Assembly (NCBI GenBank): GCA_001600455.1
Contig: BCKC01000001.1
Coordinates: 7,668,582-7,732,581 of the forward strand
Origin: Endocalyx cinctus
Lineage: Eukaryota > Ascomycota > Sordariomycetes > Amphisphaeriales > Apiosporaceae
Reading direction: 5' to 3'
DNA: 64,000 nucleotides
The notes under the pieces are model-generated. The model had not been told where the DNA came from and searched no databases. It was given only the letters and a program-made list of their open reading frames with translations. Each line of letters starts with the position of its first letter. The stretch's first letter is position 1. The translations under genes and the position numbers were made by a program. This document shows, piece by piece, positions 1 through 10,733 of the stretch.

Positions 1-1
1 G

Positions 2-139
2 GCCGATACTCTTCCCTGGGTCTTGGACCCAAGAAAACCACCAACAGTGGAGCTTGAAACGCCTTATGATCAGTGGATCATGAGAGGTGGTGAGAGCGGT
101 GAATTTGCTTACATGTATGAAAAACGAGACCTAGCTTAG
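2..139 (+). CDS. 3' end of an unknown gene (partial)
   Basis: An open frame enters from the left edge and runs 45 codons to a TAG at 137-139. The visible C-terminus contains WVLDPRKPPTVELETPYDQW and ends in EKRDLA. Composition looks like real coding sequence (charged, no low complexity). I do not recognise the family. The start and most of the protein lie outside the window, and no intron is visible in the part shown. A spurious frame of this length is possible. Confidence 0.45.
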   Translation, partial: ADTLPWVLDPRKPPTVELETPYDQWIMRGGESGEFAYMYEKRDLA

Positions 140-489
140 ACTGCGCCCAGGCCAGATTTGTAAGTTTTTACCAATTTTTTAGATATCTGCCAACCCCTTC
201 TCCCCTATATACCTCTCTCTTTTCCGCAGAGTTTTCAGGTGATTACAACAATAAACGTGTATTCAATCTTCGATTATCGATGTCAACTATTCGGTTGAGG
301 CCAGGATAAATTTGAAGTTTTCTTTATTTCGATATTGGTATTTTGTGCTCACTCGTTCGAGAATCAAACTCGAATGGCCATTATTCTGGGAACTACCGAA
401 CTCTAGTTCAGATTCCTAAGTTATTATTTGTAATGTGAATAGTATACTAGATCATGCCGCAACACTACCTCCACGGAATCGCCAGGTCA
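140..489. other. Intergenic, convergent 3' ends
   Basis: This gap separates the end of the partial gene from the 3' end of the zinc-cluster regulator, which reads towards it. It is AT-rich with pyrimidine runs near 185-230. No gene or RNA is seen. Confidence 0.5.
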
Positions 490-2739
490 CTATCCGTAGG
501 TGCCCAGAAAGCCAAGCATATTATGTTCAGGATTCATCTCCGGGGTTAATTCCGTCAGCTGCAAAGCTGACGCTTCCATATCCAACTTATTCTGATATAA
601 CCCATTGCCTCCTTTCAACTCCCGAAGAGCCTGGGTAATCACCTTCATATCCTCAACTAAGTTAACATCATTTGACCCTAGAATTGCCAACATCTGTCGA
701 CACAGAGATAGTGGAACCGAAGCGAAAGGGTGAACCTATGCGCCTTTCGTTAGATCATCAACACCTGTCAAGTACGACAAAGAAAAGAAGAAAAAAAAGC
801 TATTGAAATTTCTAATTTACCTTGAAACATCCGAAATGGTTCAAATCACTGGCTAGACGAGCGATCTCCTTGGCCGCAGCCGGCGCTCTTTGTCGATACG
901 TGATTATGATATCATCCTCTTCGTTGTGAGAGTTGGTCATCGATGCTAAGACTCTGCATAAGAGTAAAATGCTCGCCTGGGCTACCATATTGGTGAAAAT
1001 CAGCACGGAATCAAATTTGATAAATGAGTTCGTTGAGGCTTCCTGAAGTCTTTTTATTCGGTTGAAGATCACGTTGCCCAAGGATAATTGGGCGTCTCGC
1101 AGATCGACCGACAAGGCGCTCGGGTTGGGCTCCCTGGATATATGTTGTTGGTGAGCGTAAGCTCGCCCCCACAGTGCAGTGAATACGACATATTCGGCAA
1201 ACGGGGACATAATAACCGGCTCCATCGAATCGATGACTTCGATGAGGAACGGCATCGTCGTTGGAGCGCCTCTCTGGAAATTTTCCTCGGGGCACGGGAG
1301 TCGTGTGGATATCTAAGAAACCTCGTCAACTCCGATATCTCCATCGTTTTCTTTCTTTTTATCTCATAACTGAGATGCAATATCTGAAACTCTGGAAGAA
1401 TATGAAACATACCGGATGTTCATTTAGCGTCAGCGGTAACCCCTCTAAGATGCAACTGAATCGGTCGAGACAAAAAGCGATCCAAAATGTTCGTCTTTTT
1501 TCTTCCCTTTCCACAAAACTATCTCTATCCATCTCTAGTTCGGGCTTGATATCGACTTCGTTTAACCACAAGAGCTGTACAATTCGAATCGCACGCCCTG
1601 CGCTAATCCAAGCCCGTTGCCACGTTTGTTGCATAAACTCGTAAGTGGCTACCATGATCCAAGCTTGGGCCTGTGAGGATAGTTTATACGTTAGCTTCCT
1701 TGGGGCTTATATGATTTGCAGTGTTACTAAGATAGAGTATATTTTGAATGACGGCGCAGAAACTTTTGATATTTGCTGTTATAGCGCTTCTCAGGCAGTT
1801 CCCATGGGAATGCGAAATTGCGGTGACTTACCTGCTCTAATCTTGAGTTAGGGTCTTCGCTCGAGCACATCGACAGCTTTCGTAACGTTTCTAAATATAA
1901 TTTGTCGCGCAGGTACGAGAATTGGGAAGAAAGAGCAGCTGCCATAGTCCACATGGCATATCGTAAACATATATGAGAACTGGGTGGCATGTTGTAAGAT
2001 GCATCAGACTTGCATCTGCGAAAATATCGATATTGCTGTAGCGCGGGCATGAAGACGTGCGCACGGTCGAAATACAATTGGTCACTATGACCCGGATTAG
2101 CTGATTTCTCCATGAGTGAAGCCGAATTCAGCCCAAGTATTCACATACAGGTCGGCACGGATAAGTGGCGATATGTCGAGCTCATTATTACCAACGTATG
2201 CCATATCCATACTCATTCGATCTTGGAATTGTGGCTGAATCGTCATAGGGATACCCAAGACGTCGTTGAAGTCGGGTAGGCGCATCGTATCGATTGACGA
2301 TGAGCGAGCTGAGCTGGTCATTGGTGCGGTTTGCATTTGAACTGCCAATTCCCACTCATTTCTGCCATCTTCCGTCTCAAGGTTTCCTTCAATATCTCGT
2401 GGACTAGGAGTTGAACCGTTGGTGGAAGCGCTGCCTTCACCCATTTTCTGCTCCAGAGCGGCTTAGAAAATTAGTATGTACTTATTTGTTTTGAAATTGA
2501 AATAAGATTCAGCCTTTCTTACCGATTCTCGATCTGAGTACTTTCAGGTGTCCCCGTTTCGGCCCTCTCTGCGGAGGCGTTGAATCCAGGAAGCATTCGA
2601 CGCCGGAATCAACACAGCCTCCGCACGGCTTCTGGCGATCACATCGAAGTTTCCTCCATCTGCATTGTTGACAGGCCGGGCCGGGATTCTGTCTTGACGG
2701 CTTTCCGGTCGAAGCTATCTTAGCTGTTGTAGATGTCAT
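490..2739 (-). CDS. Zn2Cys6 transcription factor with Fungal_trans domain
   Basis: Six exons give a 592-aa protein: 2739..2523, 2461..2149, 2084..1832, 1670..1413, 1312..821 and 735..490. All introns are GT-AG and phases agree. Near residue 20 is a canonical binuclear zinc cluster, C-X2-C-X6-C-X5-C-X2-C-X6-C ([11 protein letters not shown], then [11 protein letters not shown]), followed by a basic linker. The middle holds the fungal-specific regulatory domain: [15 protein letters not shown], then [15 protein letters not shown], then [15 protein letters not shown] built across an exon junction. Proteins of this class bind CGG-type DNA sites in the nucleus. The target pathway is not visible, because no biosynthetic or catabolic cluster adjoins it. 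The family and exon structure are firm; the regulon is unknown. Confidence 0.9.
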
Positions 2740-3638
2740 TGAGTAGAGACCAGCTTCGTTTTCGTTCGACTATAAAGTGCTAAAATAATTGCAATCAAAC
2801 ACAGCGAAGTTAGTCAAGTCCGGTCAGAATCAATAGAGTAGAGAGTTTGAATAGTTTCTTACTACGTCTTAATTATGGTTGACACTATATGGCTAGTTAG
2901 TTATTCTAATGATATATGAGGAACATATTCATCAGACGCCATTGTGACACAACCAGCCCCCCAAGCCACGTTGGCAATTATAACGTTACATCTGCATTTT
3001 AAGTGCATATATGTATCATCACGAGCAACTCGGGCAACCGAAATCGAAGCCCAGAACAATTCTACTTCTTCATTATGCATGGCTACCGTGGGTACGAGGT
3101 TTCCACACCGACTCTTATTATATTCTAAATCGCTTCCATTGGGCTGCGGCATGAGAACACGGCATTAAGGCGGCTAATCAACTCTTAGATCTTTCATCAT
3201 AGTTGAAATAGTTGACGGTAGGCGACCTACACCATACATTTTTTGCTTCTGCTTGCATGAAAATTGAATCTGTGAATAAACTAGCCTTCTATAATACCTT
3301 CGATACAGTATCTGCTATTTGATGAGGATGCTATTATTATTCCTTTTTTTTTTTTTCAATCTCCTGCGGGCTAGAAAAATCAGCTGATGTGTGCATCAGT
3401 TTATATGAGAACTGCAGAAAATTAGGGAGTGAATTTCCAGGGTTCTTCATCGACTTGATCGCAAGCTATATACACGCCACCAAAAGATAACTTTCTCATT
3501 TCTGCACCATTTGTTCTCTTAACCCAGGAAAAAAAAAAGATTCGATCATCGTGAAAACTTTCCGGAAACATAATATCAATATGGCTTAGAAATATAACCT
3601 TATCATTTCTTTAATCGCCTATTTTAATTATTTTGAGA

Positions 3639-3657
3639 GGGAGGGAGGGAAAAGGGG
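3639..3657 (+). other. Putative G-quadruplex motif
   Basis: Four G runs (GGG, GGG, GGG, GGGG) are separated by 1, 1 and 4 nt, which satisfies the G3+N1-7 definition. It lies about 900 bp upstream of the zinc-cluster gene start in otherwise AT-rich DNA. Function is unknown. Confidence 0.55.
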
Positions 3658-5180
3658 CTCACGTTTGAAGGGTCCAAAATGTAATGCGTAAGTGAGAATT
3701 TAGAAGAGTAAAAGGGGCTTAAGTCCTAGGTGGCTAGGAGCGGCGGGTACATCCGGGAAGCGTGGCACAGCACCAAGGCGTAAAATACAGAGCGCTTCTG
3801 TCGCTCGATATCCCCCGATTGGTCCTTGACTATATCGGTACTTCCCAATGAAGATCCGATCTTGTACACTCAAGCGCTGCCATGCAAATCTCAGCGCACG
3901 GTTATTCGCCATTTGTTGTACTTCTTTCTTTCGGCGTCAAAGGCGTGCAGAAGAGGTCTGTTTTTCTTCTTTTGAAACTTGAACAAAAAAAAAAAAAAAG
4001 GGAACTATCAGTTCTCTAGGAAATGCGCCTCCATATTAATAACACGGCATGACTATCTATTCCAGTAATCTTTAATTGAACATCAACCGATAGATTGGAA
4101 AATCTCAGCTTTCAGCTGATACCACGCCTTATTCACTATGCAACATCCCACTCAAGCGTCCTCCCCTCTCCGCCAGCCATCCTCCCACAATATTACCTTA
4201 CCAGCGCTAACATTTTCCTTCTAGCTATTCTTTCGAAGATTCCCGTAGCTTTATTAATGGATGATGTTTTCCTAAATTTTAAAGATGGGAATTTGCTACA
4301 GAGGGCGGAGGCGAGCCCTGTAGGAACCCCCCACGAAGAGACAGTTATTCGCTTCCGCGCTATTTCTTTCAAGATAAATACTCCCGGTATGTACAGAAGC
4401 TGATTTATATAATCTTCAATGTGAACGAAAAAAGCATATTCCTCGAAGCTTGTATAATACGTTCGTATGATAAGTGAGGTTACTCGATATGCTTGATCAT
4501 TGAATAACGTGTCCATATGTTTAGTGATCAAAGTAACCAAGTCACAACTAAGTCACAGTATGAAATACTGACATACAAAGACCCAAAACATGTACACCGC
4601 TTCCACAACGGGATACCGAGACGTTCAAATAAAGTCCCCTGGCATTTCAGTTGAGGAGGCCCAAAAGCCAAGAGCTCCCGTGGCTGCCCCACATGTTTAC
4701 GTCAAAAAGTCTTTTGAGCTTCTTCATTGGTCTCATCTAGAAGTGGCTACGATCCCGGTATTAACGAGAACGTCAAGCTTATAATTGGTTGCGTCCTACT
4801 TCACGCTATCGAGGCACCTCATCGATAGACTCGTGACACGTCACATCTATCTTCAATATCTCAATATTGTGTTGGCAATATAACTAGTAACCAGCGATCT
4901 GACTTTGGTGGGATAGCCGGACAATCGGGAAATACGCGTCATTATATTTCCGCGGGCACATCGTGGTTTAATTCTAACACCCTTCCTTTGAACTGCTGCT
5001 AATAATTAGTCCTGTAAATTGATCTTCTGACTGATCGTTTCCAGTTATTATCTTATCCGAATATGCAATATGTAATAAAGTAATATGATAGTATAACATA
5101 ACTTACAGGTTTTCTTATTCCTTTCTTCTTCCTCCAGAAACGTACCGAGTATGTTTAAATGGAAGTGATCACGAGAAATG

Positions 5181-5194
5181 CCCCCCCCCCCCCC

Positions 5195-5225
<31 letters not shown>
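5181..5225. repeat. C14-A23-G8 homopolymer block
   Basis: Three abutting homopolymers: 14 C, then 23 A, then 8 G. The C and G runs are complementary and could fold back around the A run. It may be a real slippage-prone site or an assembly join. Confidence 0.85.
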
Positions 5226-6467
5226 ACCCTATAAAAGTAGAAGCAAGTGGCTTTTCGATATTTGGATATGTTTCCTAAGAACCTCGGTCAACAATATCTT
5301 GGGACTAGATACCGAAAGCAGATGTTTGGCTTATCACAATGAGATAAGTGTGCGTCAACTCCCAAAAGGGGAAAAGTTGACGCCCTCGATGTAATTATGT
5401 TATATACCATACCAAGGAACTCGGCGTGTATATTCAGTTGAGTCCTCAAAGTTAGTTTATACATTTATACTATATCACGTACACCGCAATTTATCTTCTT
5501 AATTAGAGAAATCCGAATCAAGGAAAACTCAGCGTACAGGTTTTGGTATGCTCGCGTACTAATTATGTTATTTATTCCCACGACTCGTTATAGATCCCCG
5601 TAGGCCCCTCGCTAGGGGATTTATTGATAACCTCAACCATCGTATCAATTATTTTCGTTCTCTATCATTTATTATATCTCGTTTTTCCGGACCTCCTTCA
5701 TCTTTCGAATCGCTGTTACCCCTATTTATGCCGAGAGCATCATCTTCGGTCTAATTAGGAGACCTCAGAGTCAGCGGCGGCATTCATGTCCTCGTATATT
5801 TTTATCACCTTATCACAAGTTGGTATCAAGCCGATGGTATTACGGGCAGTAGCTCCAACCCAAGAAATGTCGTGTAACGTAGTTGTTTTATGCAGACATA
5901 TCAGTGCATGCACCACGTGTGGAAAACTGGTATTAACTATATGGCATATGGATTTTTAGGTTGGTAGGAATTGCCAAGAGTATGTCAACAATGAATTGAA
6001 TCATGTTTAGATAATTTTGATACATTGAAAGTCTCTCAAACGTAGGTTCGTTCCCCGGTGTTGTGAGTTGGTTAATGATAAGTCCGATTATGACACATGA
6101 GAATTGCAAGAATTAGTTTAGTTAGTCATGTCTATGGTTAAAGTAAGCACATATCCTAGCACTGAATCATGAGAGAAATTAGAGACATACATAGGCAACT
6201 TGCGGTTGTTTATAACGACTATATTATTTAGACTCTTCTAAGCAACGTCCTCTAATTTAGCTTGCAGTGAAGATAAATAGAATGTTGGGGAAATGCCTCA
6301 AAAGTGGGTTTGCCAAATTGCATGCTGGAGGTGGTCAATGATAATTCAGCTGAATTCTTACTTGAAAAAACAAGTAATTCATCTTACGCCAAGGTGATTT
6401 TTGGGAAAGGTAGGTCAGATCCTCTTCAAAACGAGGGGGCCATCGGGGTGGACTGAGGCGTTTGAAA

Positions 6468-6534
6468 ATGTACGCTGTCCTTCAGTTCTTATCAGTCCGG
6501 GGTTATAGGGAGAACGAGGTAAGACAGCGTACAT
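6468..6534. repeat. Inverted repeat with perfect 12-bp arms
   Basis: ATGTACGCTGTC at 6468-6479 is matched exactly by its reverse complement at 6523-6534, with a 43-nt spacer. It lies in the gene-poor region and is not next to a gene start. Confidence 0.8.
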
Positions 6535-7225
6535 GGATAATATGCAGAATGCCCTGAAAAGAATTTGTCGTTCTTCGTCTAATTATTATCCGTTTCTTTT
6601 GCTCCGAGGGACCTGATTTGGTAATCGTACAGAATGTAGGACCAGAGCCTGTAGTTAGTCGGGGATCGATGTAATCCTAGGTCGTAATATAAGAGTGGCT
6701 ACGAGTTGTGAGATTAAGGTTGCATGAGCCTTAGGGTCCTTCTTTTTAAGGTGAAACCTGCAGCAAATTAGTCCGAGTGACTCAAGCCAAAACAAATCTG
6801 ATGCCGTCGAGACTAACCACTCTAAGCATCTAATAAGCCGCAAGAGAAAATCCATACTTTTTTCCATCTCAAGAACTATCTTCCGACATATGGTGGCTTA
6901 AATTTTATCCTCTAGTTGGCCCCGATGCATAGAAGATACCCACGCCGCGTTCAACATATTCAACCAAAGAAACTGATATACTTAGATCGCTAACTTGACA
7001 AGACGGTCACATGCGCGAGAATACACTCACACAAACGGGTAAGTACACTTAGATTTGATACGTGCGTAATCCTTGCATGTCCTAATTGCTTGAATGGCGG
7101 GTACCCCTATACGGGCGTTGGCGTATCATATAAGTGGCTGGTCGTATTCTTTACGATTGTATCTTTCAGGATAAAATGCTGGTGTGAATGTCCAGCGGAT
7201 ATTCCCTCTTTCTTTTTTTTTTCTC

Positions 7226-7784
7226 TCAAGCTTTTCGCAGCCCCAGATATAATATTCTCGAACTGGACTGAGTTGCTAACCCACCGAAATATCTTTTACC
7301 CATGAAAGCATTAAGTAGATTCTGGGTAATATTCTCGCTCTTGTTGTCAAAAACCCCGGCAGCTCCCAGATTTTTGCAGCAGTCGAAGTTCTTAGGCGAA
7401 GGGATCTTGATGATTTCGTACCCCGAAGCTACAGCCATTTGGATAGCATTAGTTCCAACGTTAATTAGAGGCGCCGGATCATATTAGTAGAGTCTCACCG
7501 TTGCTATGTGGCTGAAGTTTCGGGCAGTCTAGAGCTAGGAAGTCCTTTTGGTATAAAGCACAAGGGGCAGTAGATAACCCCAAGGAAAGTACTGAGGCAT
7601 CAATAAAGCGAGTGTCTTCGGGAATGAGCGAGACGAGCTTAAGATTGAGAACAACAAAACTTTGGTAGCCACCACCTCTTGAGTCAGACTCGGCAGTCAG
7701 CTCAACAACTCGGTCGCCAGTCTTAAACTTTTGTACCTTAGTGCATGAGGGCCCAACGATCTCCCATTTCACCTGACAAGCCAC
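7226..7784 (-). pseudogene. Broken zinc-binding dehydrogenase / enoyl reductase (MDR)
   Basis: Two frames together resemble fungal medium-chain dehydrogenase/trans-enoyl reductases. The first (7784..7479) has FKTGDRVVEL, SLIPEDTRFIDASVLSLGLS and GETLLI, then a TGA where the family has a tryptophan. The second (7438..7226) continues with AVASGYEIIKIPSPKNFD, LGAAGVFD and GGLATQ. The frames differ by one position, so there is a frameshift near 7450-7480 over the degraded glycine-rich nucleotide-binding loop. No GT-AG intron of usable size repairs it. The N-terminal part of the family is missing and the C-terminal half (about 150 residues) is absent. It abuts the 3' end of the hypothetical gene upstream. 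A non-functional remnant is the simplest reading. Confidence 0.75.
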
Positions 7785-8829
7785 TACCGGTGAACTTGAG
7801 ATCGAAGGGATTCTTTATGCTGGTAAGGGTCCTATTCCAAGAGAAGACAGCGACAACCTCGTAATTACCGTCTGTTACTATGGTGTCTCGAGGGGTAGCC
7901 GAATTCTCACCCTGTCTAATGGGTACATCGCTTGGGCCAGCTTCTCCGAAGTTTGATGATAATATTCGTAGTAACCTGAAGCCCCCCGACTTTGTTTCGT
8001 CATCCTTCTCATGCCTCGTGAGCCGCTTCCATTCGAACTTTTCACGTCGTGTCTTTATGTTGATTCCAACTTCGACTTCGAACGTAAATGCGATACCATA
8101 ATCAGGTGTAGAATGTGCGTGCATATTTTCTGTAACCCAACCACTACGCTTCTGCGAAGGTAGCTTTACAACACTTTCTGCCGGAACACAGTTAATGATC
8201 TGGTTTAAGGTGTAGGATAATAGTAAGGAGTTAGGGATTAATGATGGAGTAAGCTCGCTCGAAAAATAACGAGATCCTAGTGGCGTACCTGTTAATATTA
8301 AAGCCATATAAGAATTATCTCCCGTCGCTGCAAGCACGCGGGCTTTAGTAGTTGTTCCGTTGTATAGGTATAGCCCTGGCATTGGACCAAGGGGCGGTGT
8401 CGTATCCCAACCATAGTGTACTTGAAGTCCAAAAATTAATTCTCTTTTGTTAATCAAACAAGTTGAAGTGAGGGAGTTGCAGGCTTGGAGAGATATGGGA
8501 GCGGGAATATCATGGTGACAAGTTCACATAAAGAAGCGAGCTGGCATACCCTTGACAGCGAATAGGCGTTGGCTTTCCGTTTCGCCGCAGAGGAAGAAAG
8601 TTTTAAGTCCCGAGAAATTAAGCTGATAATACACTTTTATTTTGGATGGGAACGGGCGATATGGGGTCGAAAATGTCGCCTCTATGCTCAACCTAGACAT
8701 CGTAGAATTGCCATCTAGCGAGGCTTTATTATTACTCGCTTGGCGTGGGCCCGTTGGTGCGGAGGCCTCGGATGTTTGTTGATCACCGTCGATTGCCTTA
8801 TGAGCTTCTGACTTGCCTTTATAGTTCAT
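7738..8829 (-). CDS. Hypothetical protein, two exons, possibly 3'-truncated
   Basis: Exon 1 (8829..8550) and exon 2 (8420..7738) join across a 129-nt GT-AG intron to give about 320 aa. The N-terminal 35 residues are polar and low complexity. From residue 45 on there is a folded-looking beta-rich sequence (ATFSTPYRPFPSKIKVYYQL, FAVKVHYGWDT, FTFEVEVGINIKTRREKFEW, NYEVVAVFSWNRTL). I see no signal peptide or membrane helix and cannot name the family; it resembles widespread uncharacterised fungal proteins. The last residues (GSGLSGEMGDRWALMH) end where the neighbouring reductase fragment begins, so the natural C-terminus may have been lost. Start is the only ATG in frame before the conserved part. 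Confidence 0.6.
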
Positions 8830-9857
8830 TTTGGGTGTATTAAATATTAGGATCTCGTCAAAACGTGTGATTTCACAACGGTATGTCCAATATTAATTAC
8901 ATATAGACCGAAGGCCGGAGCCACGTAGCTTGAAGTTTTCCGTTTGTAAAGTTGGCTGAGAGGGAACTTTTGTTTATATAAACGGGAAGGATGAACGTTA
9001 TATTAGCAGTAATATAATATTTTTTGTGGTGCAGCAATTATATATGGCCCTAACTCCAATATAATATAGATATTCAAAGTTGAGGTAACTGGATGGAATG
9101 TAACCTTTGAGGAGTTATGCTCTAGTATAACCTCTGGCAATGGAAAACTTTGGAAGACTTGGGGAATGAGTTTTTAAATTTTCACTCTGTCAGACTTGGA
9201 GATCTAAAGTTAATATGTTATGACATAAATTACCTCGATCATTCGCCATAGCTATGTAGAGACCCTGCCGAAGTAAGATATGCTGTTAGTACATAGTTGC
9301 TTTAATCCTTGGTGCGTAAACTACGTAGTTAACTGACTTCAATTTCAAATCCGTATGATGTCACATCTACCCCTTTCCAAATCAGATTTTAGGCTTTGTG
9401 CTTCTGACCAGAGACCCCCTTGACCAAACACCGATGGTTTGTATATGATTTAATTCTCGAGTTTCATTTCATTGATGCTGAAGAGTTCACGGTAAAATGT
9501 CTTGACTCGTGTCTTTGATTAAGCACCATAAACCAGATAACTACAGGATTCCAGGGAGTAAAACGTATATTTTTTTCAAAATAAATCGTTCTTGCTAGCT
9601 ATCAGAAAATAGGTGGAAATTTTCAGCAGAAGTCTCGAGTGGTTATTATGGAAATTATTAACCGTTTTTCATATGTAGTCAAGTCACGCAGTTCATAATC
9701 TTAATTTGAGGAAACCGATGCATACGGAAAATATTATCCCGTTTCTATATAGTATTATGTCATTATCTTAGAGGATGGATTTAGAGCTTTAAGTATGGTA
9801 TAATTAGAACTATTATTTACAATGAACTTGGCGGAAATATTCGTTCCGGTGTCTGCT
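8830..9857. other. AT-rich intergenic region
   Basis: This gap lies between the hypothetical gene's 5' end and the YdeI-family gene's 3' end. No credible coding frame, RNA gene or repeat family is seen. Confidence 0.5.
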
Positions 9858-10733
9858 TTACTTGTTTGCAGCATGAAGGTCTTGCCCAACTATTTTGGAC
9901 AGCCGGGTAGACCTCCTTACCGCGCCAATCGGGATTGGATTAGGAGATGACCTTGGACGAGAACTAGATGGTTTCCGTACCCTATTCGTGGTTGATATTT
10001 TTGATACTACCTTTTTCACCTTTTCCGTTCTGGTTGGATGTATATTTTCGTCGTCGTCATGATCCTGCTCCTCGTCTTCTTTATGTGTATCCGGGTTTAT
10101 CGTTCGCCCCGAAGTGTTTGAGCTTGCTTTCACATTCTGTTTCTGAGGATGTATCATCTCCCCCTTGTTCAACATCTGCACGAACGCCTCGATCCTCTTC
10201 TCTCTTCCCTTCTCCGTCTTCAAAGCGTTCAGGCGAAAGTAAATCGCGTACTTATTCTGCTTATTCAACACCTGGTCCCACATCTCCTTCGCCCTCTCGT
10301 TCCCTTCCCGACCCAAAGCCTCGAAGAACTCGGCGGGCGGCTCCGCCGTGGCCGATCCGGCGTACGCGCCGTCCCATCGACCGTCCTTCTTCGCGGCCTC
10401 CACGGCTGCCGTCCCCAACGGTCGCATCTTACCGGCCTCCTGTAAGCGGGCGATGTTCTGCACGTTGCGCGCCGACCACAGGGACTTGGCGCTCCGGGGC
10501 GTAAACCGCTGCGAATACGTTGAGGCGTCCCCGCTTCGCGCTTGGCCGTCGATCCAACCTTGGCATAGCGCCTCGTCTAGAGCTTGGGCGTACGTGAGCG
10601 AGGTGGGAGACGTCGTGCCTTTCTTGGCGAGGGTGAGCCACACGCCCCGGGATGTCGCGGCGTAGGTTGTGAGCCAGGTGCACCACGCCGCGGCGGTCGG
10701 GATGGTGAGTTGTGGAAGTTCAGGAACAGGCAT
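9858..10733 (-). CDS. YdeI/OmpD-associated family protein with basic C-terminal tail
   Basis: A single exon of 291 aa starts at the ATG giving MPVPELPQL. A longer in-frame start at 10823 would only translate a TA microsatellite, so I reject it. Residues 1-185 match the YdeI family (bacterial relatives are linked to bacteriocin or antimicrobial-peptide protection): SRGVWLTLAKKG, LTYAQALDEALCQGWIDGQA, RFTPRSAKSLWSARN, AKKDGRWDGAYAG and NKQNKYAIYFRLN. The last 90 residues are low complexity, first acidic (DEEQDHDDDEN), then strongly basic (KVKKVVSKISTTNRVRK, VRRSTRLSK), resembling a nuclear or nucleic-acid-binding tail. Biochemical role in fungi is unknown. Confidence 0.85.
   Translation of the reverse strand: MPVPELPQLTIPTAAAWCTWLTTYAATSRGVWLTLAKKGTTSPTSLTYAQALDEALCQGWIDGQARSGDASTYSQRFTPRSAKSLWSARNVQNIARLQEAGKMRPLGTAAVEAAKKDGRWDGAYAGSATAEPPAEFFEALGREGNERAKEMWDQVLNKQNKYAIYFRLNALKTEKGREKRIEAFVQMLNKGEMIHPQKQNVKASSNTSGRTINPDTHKEDEEQDHDDDENIHPTRTEKVKKVVSKISTTNRVRKPSSSRPRSSPNPIPIGAVRRSTRLSKIVGQDLHAANK

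Larger units (their letters stand above)
2740..7225. other. 4.5-kb gene-poor, AT-rich region
   Basis: Only short open frames (under about 115 codons) without recognisable domains occur here, on both strands. Codon structure is not convincing in any of them. It contains a G-quadruplex motif (3639-3657), a C-A-G homopolymer block (5181-5225), several A/T runs and a 12-bp-arm inverted repeat (6468-6534). Promoter elements of the zinc-cluster gene probably lie in 2740-3300. Old, unrecognisable transposon remains cannot be excluded. Confidence 0.5.

Noticed and set aside
4095..4784. Open frames of 64-115 codons in the gene-poor region
   Set aside because: Overlap each other on both strands and resemble no known protein; composition follows local AT content.
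9968..10686. Several long open frames on the plus strand and a second minus frame over the YdeI-family gene
   Set aside because: They are shadows of the GC-rich coding frame; only the 9858-10733 minus frame carries a recognisable domain.
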